NCBI RefSeq assembly: GCF_024345995.1
Contig: NZ_JAGQCE010000010.1
Location: 44,058 to 108,057, forward strand
Direction: 5' to 3'
Length of the DNA: 64,000 nucleotides
From: Synechococcus sp. Cruz-7E5
GTDB taxonomy: Bacteria > Cyanobacteriota > Cyanobacteriia > PCC-6307 > Cyanobiaceae
Part shown: piece after piece, positions 1-8,424 of the stretch
Layout: each line of letters begins with the position of its first letter
How positions within the stretch are numbered: position 1 is the first letter of the stretch
Notes under the pieces: model-generated
What the model was told of the DNA's origin: nothing
The model's database searches: none
Seen by the model: the letters and a program-made list of their open reading frames with translations, nothing else
Translations under genes and position numbers: made by a program

Positions 1-799
1 CCGGGCCGAGATGCCTGCCCTGGTGGTGGGCAGGTCGGTGGAACCCTCCAGGCCCTTGACCGTGTACACATCGGTTTCACCGGCATGGCCGAGGGCTTCC
101 CAGGCCCGGCTTTCCGTGGGGGGATGCACGAAGCCACTCACCAGCAGGTGCGGCCCCTGGTGAGGCGTCCAGAGCAACTCCAGGCTGGCCACCGGCGGCC
201 GCTTGCCGATGGCGTCGCGGACCGGCAGCAGACGCTCGGCTCGCGGGAAGTGATCAGCCTGGTGGGTGAGGGCCAGGCCATGGCGATCCAGCCGTTGTTG
301 CACGGCCTCCAGGCTCAGCCCTCGCCATTCGATCCCCAGGGCGGCGAACAACTCCGCCAGGGTGACGCCGTATTTCACCGGCATGGGGCCGCCGCCATGC
401 AGCACCACGGGCTGATCCGCCGACGCCAGCACCAGGGCCAGCAGCGGCAGCACCGGTGCCGTGCGGTTGCGGCCGTCGTAGGGAGCGCCAAAGCAAAGAG
501 GGCTGCGCCCCGGGGTGACCAGGGTGGGCCCCAGGGCGCGGTAGCTGTCGAGCATGCCGGTGAGCTCGATCGGTGACGGTCGGCGAATGCGGTGGGCGAT
601 CAGAAAAGCCCCCAGCTGGGCATCGCTCACCTGGCCCAGAAGCATCAGGTCCATGGCCTCGCGGGCCTCGGCGCGTGTCAGCCCCGTGCTGGTGTGCTCG
701 CCGCTGCCCACCTTGGCCAGCAGCTCACGGAAACGCACCGCCTCGGCAGGCATCGGCGGCCGCCTTGGCAACTCCCCACGGATCCCCTGTGGAGCCATG
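1..799 (-). CDS. TrpD2-like anthranilate phosphoribosyltransferase family protein (3' end cut by window)
   Basis: The frame opens at ATG 799 and stays open to the left window edge (266 codons). It shows the helical N-terminal domain and nucleoside-phosphorylase-like core of the TrpD family: PIELTGMLDSYRALGP, FGAPYDGRNRTAPVLPLL, VVLHGGGPMPVKYGVT and VKGLEGSTDLPT. The usual TrpD KHGNR loop is replaced by LHGGGP, so this is a TrpD paralogue of uncertain substrate rather than tryptophan-pathway TrpD. It is divergently transcribed from nirA across a 78-bp gap, so the two may share a control region. The C-terminus is not visible. Confidence 0.75.
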
Positions 800-803
800 T
801 TTG

Positions 804-817
804 GTAAAGCTTGCAAC
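804..817 (+). promoter_or_regulatory. possible weak NtcA-type site
   Basis: GTA-N8-AAC resembles the NtcA consensus GTA-N8-TAC and lies about 60 bp upstream of the nirA start. NtcA control of nirA is well established in cyanobacteria. The second half-site is mismatched and no convincing -10 box is seen at the usual distance, so this is only a candidate. Confidence 0.2.
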
Positions 818-877
818 AGGATGACGGGGCTCGTGCTGAGACGCTAGTGGGTCAGGTCTCAGCATTCGGGAGCCACC

Positions 878-2458
878 GTGAGCGCAGCTCAAGCATCCGC
901 CGAGGGGCCAGCGTCCCAGGCCTCCAGCAGCGCAAAGTTGAACAAGGTGGAGAAGGCCAAGGCAGAGGCATGCGGGCTGGATCTGGCCCCGCGCCTGGCT
1001 GAACTGGGAGCCGCGGGATGGGAGTCCCTGGATGAGGCCACCCTCACCATCCATCTCAAATGGCTGGGCATCTTTTTCAGGCCCGTGACTCCGGGACGCT
1101 TCATGCTGCGCCTGCGGCTGCCCAACGGTGTGATCAGCGCCGATCAACTGGAGGTGCTGGCCGACGTCATCGATCGCTGCGGCGAGCACGGCAGTGCCGA
1201 CATCACCACCCGGCAGAACATTCAGCTGCGGGGCCTGCTGCTGGAGGACATGGCCCCCCTGATGATCGCCCTGGAGTCAGTGGGGCTCACCAGCCGCCAG
1301 TCAGGCCACGACAACCCTCGCAACGTCACCGGCAATCCACTGGCGGGTCTGGATCCGGAGGAATTCCTCGACACCCGCCCCCTGGTGGACGCCATTCAGG
1401 AGGCTCTGCTGGGACCAGACGGCCCTCGCAACCTGCCCCGCAAGTTCAACGTGGCCGTGGGCGGGGCGCCCGACAGCTTCCTGCTGCACAACGATCTCGC
1501 CTTCCTGCCGGCCCATCACGGCGGTGAGCTGGGCTTCACGGTGATGGTGGGCGGATTCTTCTCCGCCCAGCGCAACGAGCTGGCCGTTCCCCTGGGGCTG
1601 TGGCTGCGAGGCGAGCAACTGCCTGCCTTCAGCCTGGCGGTGCTGCGCCATTACGAGCGGGAAGGCAGCCGCGAGAATCGCAACAAGACCAGGTTGATGT
1701 ATCTCATCGACGCCCTCGGGCTGGAGAACTACCGCTCCCAGGTGCTGGACACTTTCGCCGAGTTCGTAGGTGTGGAGGAAGCCGCCGCCACCCCCGCCCA
1801 TGACGGCTCCCATCTGGTGTGCCAGGCCCCACGCGACATCTGCGGGGTCCACGCTCAGAAGCAGGAGGGACTGCACTGGGTTGGCCTGCACGTGCCGATG
1901 GGGCGGCTGGAGGCCGCCGGCATGGTGGAACTCGCCCGTCTGGCCCGGGAGTACGGCACAGGCGAACTGCGGCTGAGCGAAAGCCAGAACGCCCTGATCG
2001 CCAATGTGCCCGAGGGCAGGCTGGATGCCCTGCTGGTGGAACCCCTGCTGGAACGCTTCCAGGTGACCCCAGGGGCCCTCCAGGCAGAGGCGGTGAGCTG
2101 TACTGGAAACCGCTACTGCAGCTTCGCTCTCATCCCCACCAAGAGCACGGCCCAGGCGGTAGTCGACGAACTGGAGCGGCGTCTGGAGCTGCCCCATGGG
2201 GTGCGCACCCACTGGACCGGCTGCCCCAACGCCTGCGGCCAGCCCTATATGGGCCAGATCGGCCTGATGGGCGCCAAGACCCGGGTGGATGGTCAGATGG
2301 TGGAAGCCGCCAAGATATTCCTTGGTGGCGCCATGGACGCCAACCCCAAACTGGCGGCCCTGCACGACAAGGGCGTGCCCCTCAGCGAGCTCCCAGACGT
2401 GCTGGAGGCGTTGCTGGTGGAGCACTACGGCGCCCGCCCGCGCGTGGCTGTGAGCTGA
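878..2458 (+). CDS. nirA: ferredoxin-nitrite reductase
   Basis: 526 residues, the usual length. The enzyme reduces nitrite to ammonium with six electrons from ferredoxin, using siroheme and a 4Fe-4S cluster. The cluster/siroheme cysteines are C408 and C414 (CTGNRYC) and C449 and C453 (CPNAC). The N-terminal half has the SiR/NiR ferredoxin-like repeat with TTRQNIQLRG and NPLAGLDPEE. The GTG start at 878 gives the expected N-terminus. The downstream genes encode a CbiX-like chelatase and uroporphyrinogen methyltransferase, which together would supply the siroheme, so the block is a nitrite-assimilation unit. Confidence 0.96.
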   Translation: MSAAQASAEGPASQASSSAKLNKVEKAKAEACGLDLAPRLAELGAAGWESLDEATLTIHLKWLGIFFRPVTPGRFMLRLRLPNGVISADQLEVLADVIDRCGEHGSADITTRQNIQLRGLLLEDMAPLMIALESVGLTSRQSGHDNPRNVTGNPLAGLDPEEFLDTRPLVDAIQEALLGPDGPRNLPRKFNVAVGGAPDSFLLHNDLAFLPAHHGGELGFTVMVGGFFSAQRNELAVPLGLWLRGEQLPAFSLAVLRHYEREGSRENRNKTRLMYLIDALGLENYRSQVLDTFAEFVGVEEAAATPAHDGSHLVCQAPRDICGVHAQKQEGLHWVGLHVPMGRLEAAGMVELARLAREYGTGELRLSESQNALIANVPEGRLDALLVEPLLERFQVTPGALQAEAVSCTGNRYCSFALIPTKSTAQAVVDELERRLELPHGVRTHWTGCPNACGQPYMGQIGLMGAKTRVDGQMVEAAKIFLGGAMDANPKLAALHDKGVPLSELPDVLEALLVEHYGARPRVAVS

Positions 2459-2831
2459 GAACGCCGCGGCGGGGTGCCCCGCCACCCCAGCCCCAGCGGA
2501 ACCCACGCCGGGGTTCGACGGCAGCCTGCATGCTCCAGCTCGCATCAAGGGCCATCAGGCCCTGGCGGTCGTCGCAGGACTGACCGCCGTAGAGCAGGGC
2601 GGTGATGCGATCAGGGTCGATCTCCAGCGCCGCCACTTCCTGCCAGAGCCGGCGGGTGAGCTCCCGGTCGGCGCGCACGAACTGGGCTTCGGCCAACTGG
2701 CGCACCAGGGTGAACACCAGCTGCTGCTGCTTGAGCTCGGAGAAACTGGCCGACGACTGACTCCTTGGCCCGGCGCCGGTGCGGACACAGGCTCCTCGAT
2801 CCATCGGAAGTTCAGTGGTGGCGTTGTCCAT
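2382..2831 (-). CDS. hypothetical protein convergent with nirA
   Basis: The ATG at 2831 is preferred because an AAGGA box lies 6 nt before it; a longer start at 2861 exists but has poorly spaced signals. The N-terminal two thirds is a plausible helical protein (FSELKQQQLVFTLVRQLAEA, then LTRRLWQEVAALEIDPDRIT). The last ~45 codons lie antisense to the end of nirA and are Arg/Pro-rich, so the true 3' end may differ or the gene may be decayed. No known domain is recognised. Confidence 0.5.
   Translation of the reverse strand: MDNATTELPMDRGACVRTGAGPRSQSSASFSELKQQQLVFTLVRQLAEAQFVRADRELTRRLWQEVAALEIDPDRITALLYGGQSCDDRQGLMALDASWSMQAAVEPRRGFRWGWGGGAPRRGVLSSQPRAGGRRSAPPATPPARLGAR
2468..2483. terminator. 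short GC hairpin after nirA
   Basis: GGCGGGG-TG-CCCCGCC forms a 7-bp stem immediately after the nirA stop codon. There is no T-tract, so a termination role is plausible but unproven. It also lies inside the convergent hypothetical gene. Confidence 0.35.
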
Positions 2832-2979
2832 GGCGTCCTTGTCCTGACGGCTGTATCTCATTCCTTGCTAGAGGGGCTCTGGCACCACGCCAGTCCTGAC
2901 CCATGAAACGTATCAATGGAGACACTTTGCCGCTCAGGGCAGGTTCCGGGCGGCACCTGATGGCGCAGGAACAGCCCCA

Positions 2980-4278
2980 GTGACACCTCTTCCCTCCCAG
3001 CTGCCGCCTGAAGGCAGCCAGGAGCGCTGGCCCTGGCTGCAGCGTCTCAGGCGGTCGGAAGCGGTGGCCACAGGCCCCTGGCTGGATGCGCTGGAACAGG
3101 GCCTGCTGCCTGCGGCCAGTGACCTGATGGCGGTGCTGGTGGAGAAGCTCGATGGAGCTGGATCAGCCCGTCTGCTGCGCTGGTGGCTCAGCCTGCCCGA
3201 CACCAGCGAGCCCGCCGAGGTGGCCCAGCGACAGGAGCTGCTCGATCTGATCGGTCGCCGCCGTGATCCCGCCTGCGCTGCCCAGCTGCGAGGCGCCGTG
3301 GCTGAGCGGCCGAATGTGTCCCTGCTGCCCCTGCTCGGGCACCAACGCGACAGCCAGGACTTTGCCCGTCTCGAACATCTGGCCCGTCAGCCCGGCCCGT
3401 CTCCGTTGCGTCGCGCCGCCCTGGAAGGCCTGGCCGTGGGACTGAGCGTCTGGCCCCAGGCGGCGCTGCAGCAGCTGCTGCTGGAGCTCTGCAGCGACCT
3501 CGATGGAGCGCTCGCCTCCCAGGCCGTGGATCTGCTCGCCCGCCTGCCAAGCGGCCGCCAGGGGCTCGAGCAGGTGCTGGCCGGACCCCTCGACCCTGGG
3601 GCCGAAGCCCGGGCCCGGCGGCGGCTGGCGGCCCTGCCCCGCAGCCCGCTCCTGCTGGTGGTTCATGGACGCGCCGGGGGGGTGATCCCCGAGGAGCTGC
3701 AGGCCCTGGCCCTCAACCTGGAGCGTCGCCGGCGCGCTCCTGTGCGTCTGCAGCCACTGAGCGGCAGCGTGGCTCAGCCCGATCCCGCCGCCCCAGGGCT
3801 GGGTAACGCCCAGCGGCCGCTCACCCTGGTGCCCCTGCTGCTGCTCCCCGGCACCCACGTGCGCCACGACATCCCGGCGATCGCGGCGGCCTGGCGCCGC
3901 CGCGGCCCGCTGCGGCGGATGCCCTTCCTGGGGGCCTGGCCCAGCTGGCAGGCGGCGATCGCCGCCGAACTGGCTGATCTGGCGGCCAGCCACGGCCAGG
4001 AATCGCCGCCGCTGTTGCTGCACCACCCGCTAGAGCGGGGCCTGGCTGACCGCTATCTGGCGCACCTTGCGCGCCGCTGTTCAGCGACTTGTCAAGCAGC
4101 TCCATACACTGCGACTGATCTCGAGGACCTGACTCTGGCAATCCGCGGCGCTGCCCTGCCCCTGGCCCTGGCCGCGAACCGGCTCACCGAGAGCCTGCCC
4201 GCTGCGCTGGGGGCCCCGCTGCTGCAACGTCCACGCTTCCAGGCCCTGCTGCTCGATCAGCTCGAGGCCCTGCCATGA
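2980..4278 (+). CDS. CbiX-like sirohydrochlorin chelatase with N-terminal helical-repeat domain
   Basis: 432 residues. The first ~220 residues are leucine- and alanine-rich helical pairs resembling HEAT repeats. The remainder looks like a CbiX/SirB chelatase: LLLVVHGRAGG supplies the first metal-ligand histidine and LLLPGTHVRHDIP the second. Its probable role is insertion of Fe2+ into sirohydrochlorin to make siroheme for NirA. The start is GTG 2980 with AGGAA upstream. The stop codon overlaps the cobA start (ATGA), indicating translational coupling. The metal specificity (Fe or Co) is inferred from context only. Confidence 0.75.
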   Translation: MTPLPSQLPPEGSQERWPWLQRLRRSEAVATGPWLDALEQGLLPAASDLMAVLVEKLDGAGSARLLRWWLSLPDTSEPAEVAQRQELLDLIGRRRDPACAAQLRGAVAERPNVSLLPLLGHQRDSQDFARLEHLARQPGPSPLRRAALEGLAVGLSVWPQAALQQLLLELCSDLDGALASQAVDLLARLPSGRQGLEQVLAGPLDPGAEARARRRLAALPRSPLLLVVHGRAGGVIPEELQALALNLERRRRAPVRLQPLSGSVAQPDPAAPGLGNAQRPLTLVPLLLLPGTHVRHDIPAIAAAWRRRGPLRRMPFLGAWPSWQAAIAAELADLAASHGQESPPLLLHHPLERGLADRYLAHLARRCSATCQAAPYTATDLEDLTLAIRGAALPLALAANRLTESLPAALGAPLLQRPRFQALLLDQLEALP

Positions 4279-5090
4279 GCGCAGGCACGGCAGATCCTGC
4301 GCAGCCAGCTGTCGAGCCTCTGGGCACCGTGTATCTGGTGGGTGCCGGCCCGGGCGATCCCGAGCTGATCACGCTCAAGGCCCACAGGCTGCTGCGGTGC
4401 TGTGATGCCCTCGTCTACGACTCCCTCGTGCCGACGGCCCTGCTGGATCTGACCCCGGCAGGCTGCGAGCGGCACTTCGTGGGCAAGCGCCGGGGGCACC
4501 ATTCCGTCCCCCAGCCGAGCACCAACGCCGTGCTGGTCGACCTGGCCCACCGCCACCGCACGATCGTGCGTCTGAAAGGCGGCGATCCATTCCTGTTCGG
4601 CCGGGGCGGCGAGGAAGCGGCCCACCTGGCCAGCCATGGGGTGCCGGTTCAGGTGGTGCCGGGTGTCACCGCCGGCATCGCCGCACCTGCCTACGCCGGC
4701 ATCCCGGTCACCCACCGCAAAGCGGGCTCCAGCGTCACCTTCGTGACAGGCCATGAGGAGATCGACAAGGGGCGGCCCGGGGTTGATTGGCGGGGCCTGG
4801 CCCGCAGCAGCGATGGACTGGTTATCTATATGGGGCTGCACAACCTCCGCCGCATCTGCGATGAGCTGATCGCCGGTGAGCTGGCGCCAGACACCCCCGC
4901 AGCGGTGATCCAGCAGGGGACCGTCAGCGGCCAGCGGCAGTTGGTGAGCACCCTGGGGGAGCTGGCTGATGCGGCCGAAGCCGAGGGCTATGGCTCCCCC
5001 TCGATCGTGGTGATCGGCCATGTGGTGCTCGAGCGGGTGGCGGCCTGCGCGCCCCCACCAGCGGATGTGGAGATGCCGATCCCGTTCTGA
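4275..5090 (+). CDS. cobA: uroporphyrinogen-III C-methyltransferase
   Basis: 271 residues, typical of single-domain CobA/SUMT. It converts uroporphyrinogen III to precorrin-2 with two SAM-dependent methylations, the entry step to siroheme. Family motifs are in order: VGAGPGDPELITLKA, VYDSLV, RLKGGDPFLFGRGGEE, VPGVTAGIAAPAYAGIP, THR and MGLHNL. The four-base overlap with the upstream chelatase gene and the position downstream of nirA fit a siroheme-for-nitrite-reductase operon. Confidence 0.96.
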   Translation: MSAGTADPAQPAVEPLGTVYLVGAGPGDPELITLKAHRLLRCCDALVYDSLVPTALLDLTPAGCERHFVGKRRGHHSVPQPSTNAVLVDLAHRHRTIVRLKGGDPFLFGRGGEEAAHLASHGVPVQVVPGVTAGIAAPAYAGIPVTHRKAGSSVTFVTGHEEIDKGRPGVDWRGLARSSDGLVIYMGLHNLRRICDELIAGELAPDTPAAVIQQGTVSGQRQLVSTLGELADAAEAEGYGSPSIVVIGHVVLERVAACAPPPADVEMPIPF

Positions 5091-5190
5091 ACCGGATGGC
5101 TTGGCAGAACGCCCTGCCGTGGGACGGGGTACGGCAAGCCGCCCACAGGGGACCGCCCACAGCTTGTAACGTTATGTAAAAATACCTTTC

Positions 5191-5367
5191 ATGAACACCT
5201 CCCTCTCGCGCGAATTCTCCACAGCCGTGCACTCACGGGCCATCGACAACTGCAACGACATCGAGGAGCTGCGCCAGGTTGCCAAGACCCTGCTGCGCGC
5301 CTGGCAGCTCCAGGCCGACTTCACGGCCGACTACGGCGCCAAACTGCTGAACATCAAGCCCCGCTGA
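5191..5367 (+). CDS. small conserved-looking 58-residue protein
   Basis: The ATG at 5191 opens a 58-codon frame ending at TGA 5365-5367. The product is soluble and helical (DNCNDIEELRQVAKTLLRAW, then QLQADFTADYGAKLL) with no membrane segment. An AT-rich stretch (GTTATGTAAAAATACC) just upstream could hold its promoter. I do not recognise a family. It looks like one of the short regulatory-type proteins common in picocyanobacteria, but no function can be assigned. Confidence 0.6.
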   Translation: MNTSLSREFSTAVHSRAIDNCNDIEELRQVAKTLLRAWQLQADFTADYGAKLLNIKPR

Positions 5368-5395
5368 CCAACCGGCCCAACACCAGCGGCCGGAA

Positions 5396-6250
5396 TCACT
5401 CCAGCTGCAGCACCCCGCGGGTGCGTTCACGCCGCTGCTGCTCCTGAGCCTCGAAGCTGGCCATGCAGTTGCCCTTGGGCACCAGCAGACAGCTCACATA
5501 ACTGGAGGCATCGATCAGCGCGGCACGGATGGCCTTGGCAGCCGGGGTGCGCTGGGCCTCGGAACTGTTGGAGCCGAAGCGCAGGGTGCCGGCAGCCCCG
5601 GTAAGGCCCTGGCCGGTGCGCCCCATGTTGGGGGCAAGGAAAAGCGCCAGACCGGCTGCCGGCAGCAGATTCACCCCGTCCTCACGGGCGGAGGCGGTGT
5701 TGCTGGCTCGCCCCTCCACCGTGCGCTGGCCCACCACCTCACCGGTGGTGCTGTCCACCACCCGCACGTCGATCGCCACGTAGTCCTTGGTTTCGGCCTG
5801 CTGCTTGTTGGTGCCGAAGCCCAGCAGGCCGAAATTGCTGCCGGAGGTCTTGCTCTCGACGTTGGATTCGTAGGAGCTGACAGTACCGAGCACGATGTAG
5901 CGGGCCCCGGTCATCTGCCCACGCTGAGCGGAATTGGCGCTCTTGCGAACGATGCCCAACTCAGCGAGTTCCTGCTCGGAAAGCACCGCCTTGAGGTTGT
6001 TGCGCTCCACCACCTGGAGGTCGCCGGTGGCCTGGAGTTCATTCGAAAGCATCGCCGCCAGATCGGTGGCCACGGGTCCCTGCCACCACCAGGTCTGCTG
6101 GGTGACGGTGTTCTTGAAATCCGGCACCGAGACGGTGGGCCGGCCCGCGGGCCGGGGCTGCGACAGAACCGGGGGCGCGGCGAGGGCCAGCCCAAGCCCA
6201 GCGGCCAGAGACACAACGGTGAGAAAGATGGGGCGATCGGGCAAGGCCAT
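5396..6250 (-). CDS. CsgG/LpoB-like secreted protein
   Basis: About 284 residues from ATG 6250; an alternative ATG lies at 6274. The N-terminus is a signal peptide (IFLTVVSLAAGLGLALAAPP) with no clear lipobox. The mature part matches CsgG-type proteins: RPTVSVPDFKN, LAAMLSNELQATGDLQVVER, LGIVR, ARYIVLGTVSSYES and VDVRVVDSTTGEVV-like strands. Such proteins form outer-membrane secretion pores or act as periplasmic PBP activators. The specific role is unknown. It faces the small ORF convergently. Confidence 0.8.
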   Translation of the reverse strand: MALPDRPIFLTVVSLAAGLGLALAAPPVLSQPRPAGRPTVSVPDFKNTVTQQTWWWQGPVATDLAAMLSNELQATGDLQVVERNNLKAVLSEQELAELGIVRKSANSAQRGQMTGARYIVLGTVSSYESNVESKTSGSNFGLLGFGTNKQQAETKDYVAIDVRVVDSTTGEVVGQRTVEGRASNTASAREDGVNLLPAAGLALFLAPNMGRTGQGLTGAAGTLRFGSNSSEAQRTPAAKAIRAALIDASSYVSCLLVPKGNCMASFEAQEQQRRERTRGVLQLE

Positions 6251-6519
6251 GGATCCCAGTGAAGGTCCATTCAAACGATGATGGCCAGGATTTCCAGGGG
6301 TACGCCCGATGAAGGCTGCCTGCCCGCTGCCTTGCCGTCATGACCGGATCGGCATCTGTCCGCAGGGAGCCGGTTCCGTAGCGTCCTGCACGTCCGTGGG
6401 GTCAGAGGCTCTGTTGAATGGAGGGACTTCACGCCGCATGGCCGTCAGTGCCGGCGGTTGCCTCCATGGCCGCATCTTTGCTCGGTAACAGTGAACAGAA
6501 AGGGCCCAGGCCGGCTCCG

Positions 6520-6996
6520 ATGTTTGAACTGATTCCCTACGAGAAGTTCCGGGACACCCCGGCTGTGCGCTTCTTCGACATCACGGTGCCCACCTCCAAC
6601 GCCCGGGATCTGGTGGTGCATACCGGTCCGGCCGTGAGCCCCCCAGACGACCCTGAGACCGGTGCCTGGCAGTTCTACCTCCATCCCCACCAGGAGGACA
6701 ACCTGCTGGCGATGCACGGCGGCCGCACCTTCTTTCTGGTCAACCTGGGCTGGAACTACCCCTTCCACATCGTCCGCCTCGACACCGGTGGCGACATCCT
6801 GCGCATCCCTCCCGGCACCTTCCACCGCTCGGTCTCCGACCCCGATGGCTCACTGGTGCTCAACCAGGCTGTGCGCGAGAAGGGGGCCTCGCTGGTGCGT
6901 GAGTTCCGTGTCTACAACAGCCACGACATCCCCCGGCTGTTCGCCGTCACCAGCCAGACGGCGCCCCTGCCGAAGCTGCACGGCGTGAGCTGGTGA
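6520..6996 (+). CDS. cupin-fold protein of unknown function
   Basis: 158 residues from ATG 6520, chosen because conserved-looking sequence begins at MFELIPYEKFRDTPAVRFFD. The middle is a small beta-barrel (WQFYLHPHQEDNLLAMHGGR, FFLVNLGWNYPFHIVRLDTG, ILRIPPGTFHRSVSDPDGS) with histidines placed as in cupins. Substrate and metal are unknown. It is the last apparently chromosomal gene before the tRNA-fragment junction. Confidence 0.65.
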   Translation: MFELIPYEKFRDTPAVRFFDITVPTSNARDLVVHTGPAVSPPDDPETGAWQFYLHPHQEDNLLAMHGGRTFFLVNLGWNYPFHIVRLDTGGDILRIPPGTFHRSVSDPDGSLVLNQAVREKGASLVREFRVYNSHDIPRLFAVTSQTAPLPKLHGVSW

Positions 6997-7008
6997 AGAA
7001 CTGAATGA

Positions 7009-7056
7009 TGGGGGTCGCGAGGATCGAACTCGCCTAAGGCGGATTATGAGTCCGCC
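7009..7056 (-). tRNA. 3' fragment of a CAU-anticodon tRNA (att site remnant)
   Basis: Read on the minus strand, the sequence gives a full anticodon arm (GCGGA-CTCATAA-TCCGC), a 5-nt variable loop, a full T arm (GCGAG-TTCGATC-CTCGC) and the acceptor 3' strand GACCCCCA. CCA is not encoded. The matching acceptor 5' strand (GGGGGTC) and a D arm are absent upstream, where the sequence becomes phage-side DNA. This is the classical leftover of a tyrosine integrase crossing over in a tRNA 3' half, and the orientation places the element to the right. Ile2(CAU) or elongator Met cannot be separated from this half. Confidence 0.8.
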
Positions 7057-7092
7057 CTGACCCATTGCAGCACAGCACTTCTGAGGGGCTAT

Positions 7093-7131
7093 GTGCCTAG
7101 CCGGTGCCTAGCAGCGGACTAATCGTGCCTA
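7093..7131. repeat. three phased GTGCCTA repeats beside the att site
   Basis: GTGCCTA occurs at 7093-7099, 7104-7110 and 7125-7131, all in direct orientation. The start-to-start distances of 11 and 21 bp are about one and two helical turns, so the sites lie on one face of the DNA. They are on the phage side of the tRNA fragment, where integrase arm-type or excisionase sites would be. That role is an inference. Confidence 0.5.
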
Positions 7132-7155
7132 ATTTGTCCGCCTCATTGCCCCAAA

Positions 7156-8424
7156 TCAGCCCTGGCGACGGGGCCACAGGACACCCGCGCCAGGCCGCAC
7201 CGGGCCACCCTCAACGGGGCCTGGCTCGATCACCTCGCCCTGGCTCTCCAGCAGATCGACCGCAGCCTTCCGCATCACCCGGTGCTGGTAAAGGGCCGCC
7301 ATCGCCGCGTAGGGCTGGCTGCGGGCATCGCTCAGGTCGGCAAAGCCGCCACTGACCACCGGCATCTCGAACAGCGCAAGCGCCGTCGTGCGAGCACGCC
7401 AGGCAAAGTCCGTGAACGAGGTCCAGCCAGCCACCGCTGCAGGCAGCGCCGCCGTGGGGAAGCTCACCCACCAGTCAGGGCTGACGCCACGGCCCAGCTG
7501 GAACAGGCTCCTGCCATCCACCAGGTCGATGCGGCCATGGACGTGCATGTTGCGTCCCGGGTAGGTCGTGTTATTGGTGTCCACCGGGCCGATCCAGAAC
7601 GGCGCTGGCAGGCAGAGGGGGTTCGGGTCCACCGTGTCGCTGTAGCTCGGTGCGCCCGAGGTGGGCGTGAGCACCCTCGATTCAGGCAGCAGCGCCACCC
7701 GGCTCAGCAGACGCTGGTGCAGCGCACTCACCGTGGCGAACTGAAACGAAGGCCTCACCGAGGTAATCCGGCCCAGCCGCCCAAGGCGATTGGGCGCCAT
7801 TCCCTGCAGCTGCCGCAGGCACACCGTCCACAGCCCGCTGGCCCCATCACGGGCCAGCAGGAAGGTCCAGGGGTTCGGGTTCTGATGCGTGACCATCGGG
7901 GCGGCAGCAGCATCACCGCAGAACAGGAACCACTCCGCCCCCGGCGTTGTGTCCTGCGCGAACACCAGCGCCGATGCGCCGGCCTGGGCCTGCATCGAGT
8001 CGCACACCACCGAGGCCGTCACCTCTGAGCCGCGCAGGTCCCAGCGCTGCCACTCAGACGAGCCACCGAAGGTGGTGCTCATCGCCCCGTAGCCATCGTT
8101 CCCCGTGCCGTTGTCGTAGAGCGAGCTGTGGCCGCCATGGCAGGTGACGGACGACGAGTCCTCAGCGGTGGTCGATTGCGTCCAGTACCAGATCCAGCTC
8201 TCGATCGGCCCGCCGAAACGCAGCACCAGGCCCCGCCTCACACCGGCTGTGGAACTGCTCGGCTGCCGCAAGAGCGTCAACGGCTGGTCCGCATTGATCG
8301 GCGCCGCATTCACCGTGGCGATGAACGCAGAGAGCCGCTCGATCAGCAGCGGGAATGGATCAGTAGCTTCCATGCCGCGCCAGTTGAGCGACGGCAGCAG
8401 CTTCACTCCGGCGCTGGTGCTCAT
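7156..8424 (-). CDS. phage tail/appendage protein, paralogue 3 of 3
   Basis: The ATG at 8424 overlaps the stop of the upstream gene (ATGA). The product is about 422 residues, rich in Trp, Ser, Thr and Pro and beta-strand-like, with no signal peptide or membrane segment. The N-terminal region (LLPSLNWRGMEATDPF, RLSAFIATVNA, GVRRGLVLRFGGPIESWIWY) matches the next two genes, so the three are tandem paralogues. A structural or host-contacting role in a tail is inferred from position after the collagen-like fibre gene. The family is not recognised. Confidence 0.7.
   Translation of the reverse strand: MSTSAGVKLLPSLNWRGMEATDPFPLLIERLSAFIATVNAAPINADQPLTLLRQPSSSTAGVRRGLVLRFGGPIESWIWYWTQSTTAEDSSSVTCHGGHSSLYDNGTGNDGYGAMSTTFGGSSEWQRWDLRGSEVTASVVCDSMQAQAGASALVFAQDTTPGAEWFLFCGDAAAAPMVTHQNPNPWTFLLARDGASGLWTVCLRQLQGMAPNRLGRLGRITSVRPSFQFATVSALHQRLLSRVALLPESRVLTPTSGAPSYSDTVDPNPLCLPAPFWIGPVDTNNTTYPGRNMHVHGRIDLVDGRSLFQLGRGVSPDWWVSFPTAALPAAVAGWTSFTDFAWRARTTALALFEMPVVSGGFADLSDARSQPYAAMAALYQHRVMRKAAVDLLESQGEVIEPGPVEGGPVRPGAGVLWPRRQG

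Noticed and set aside
1301..2548. 415-codon minus-strand frame opposite nirA
   Set aside because: nirA is certain; the antisense frame is a GC-driven shadow.
7009..7056. Complete tRNA gene
   Set aside because: The acceptor 5' strand and D arm cannot be found upstream on the minus strand; only the 3' half is present.
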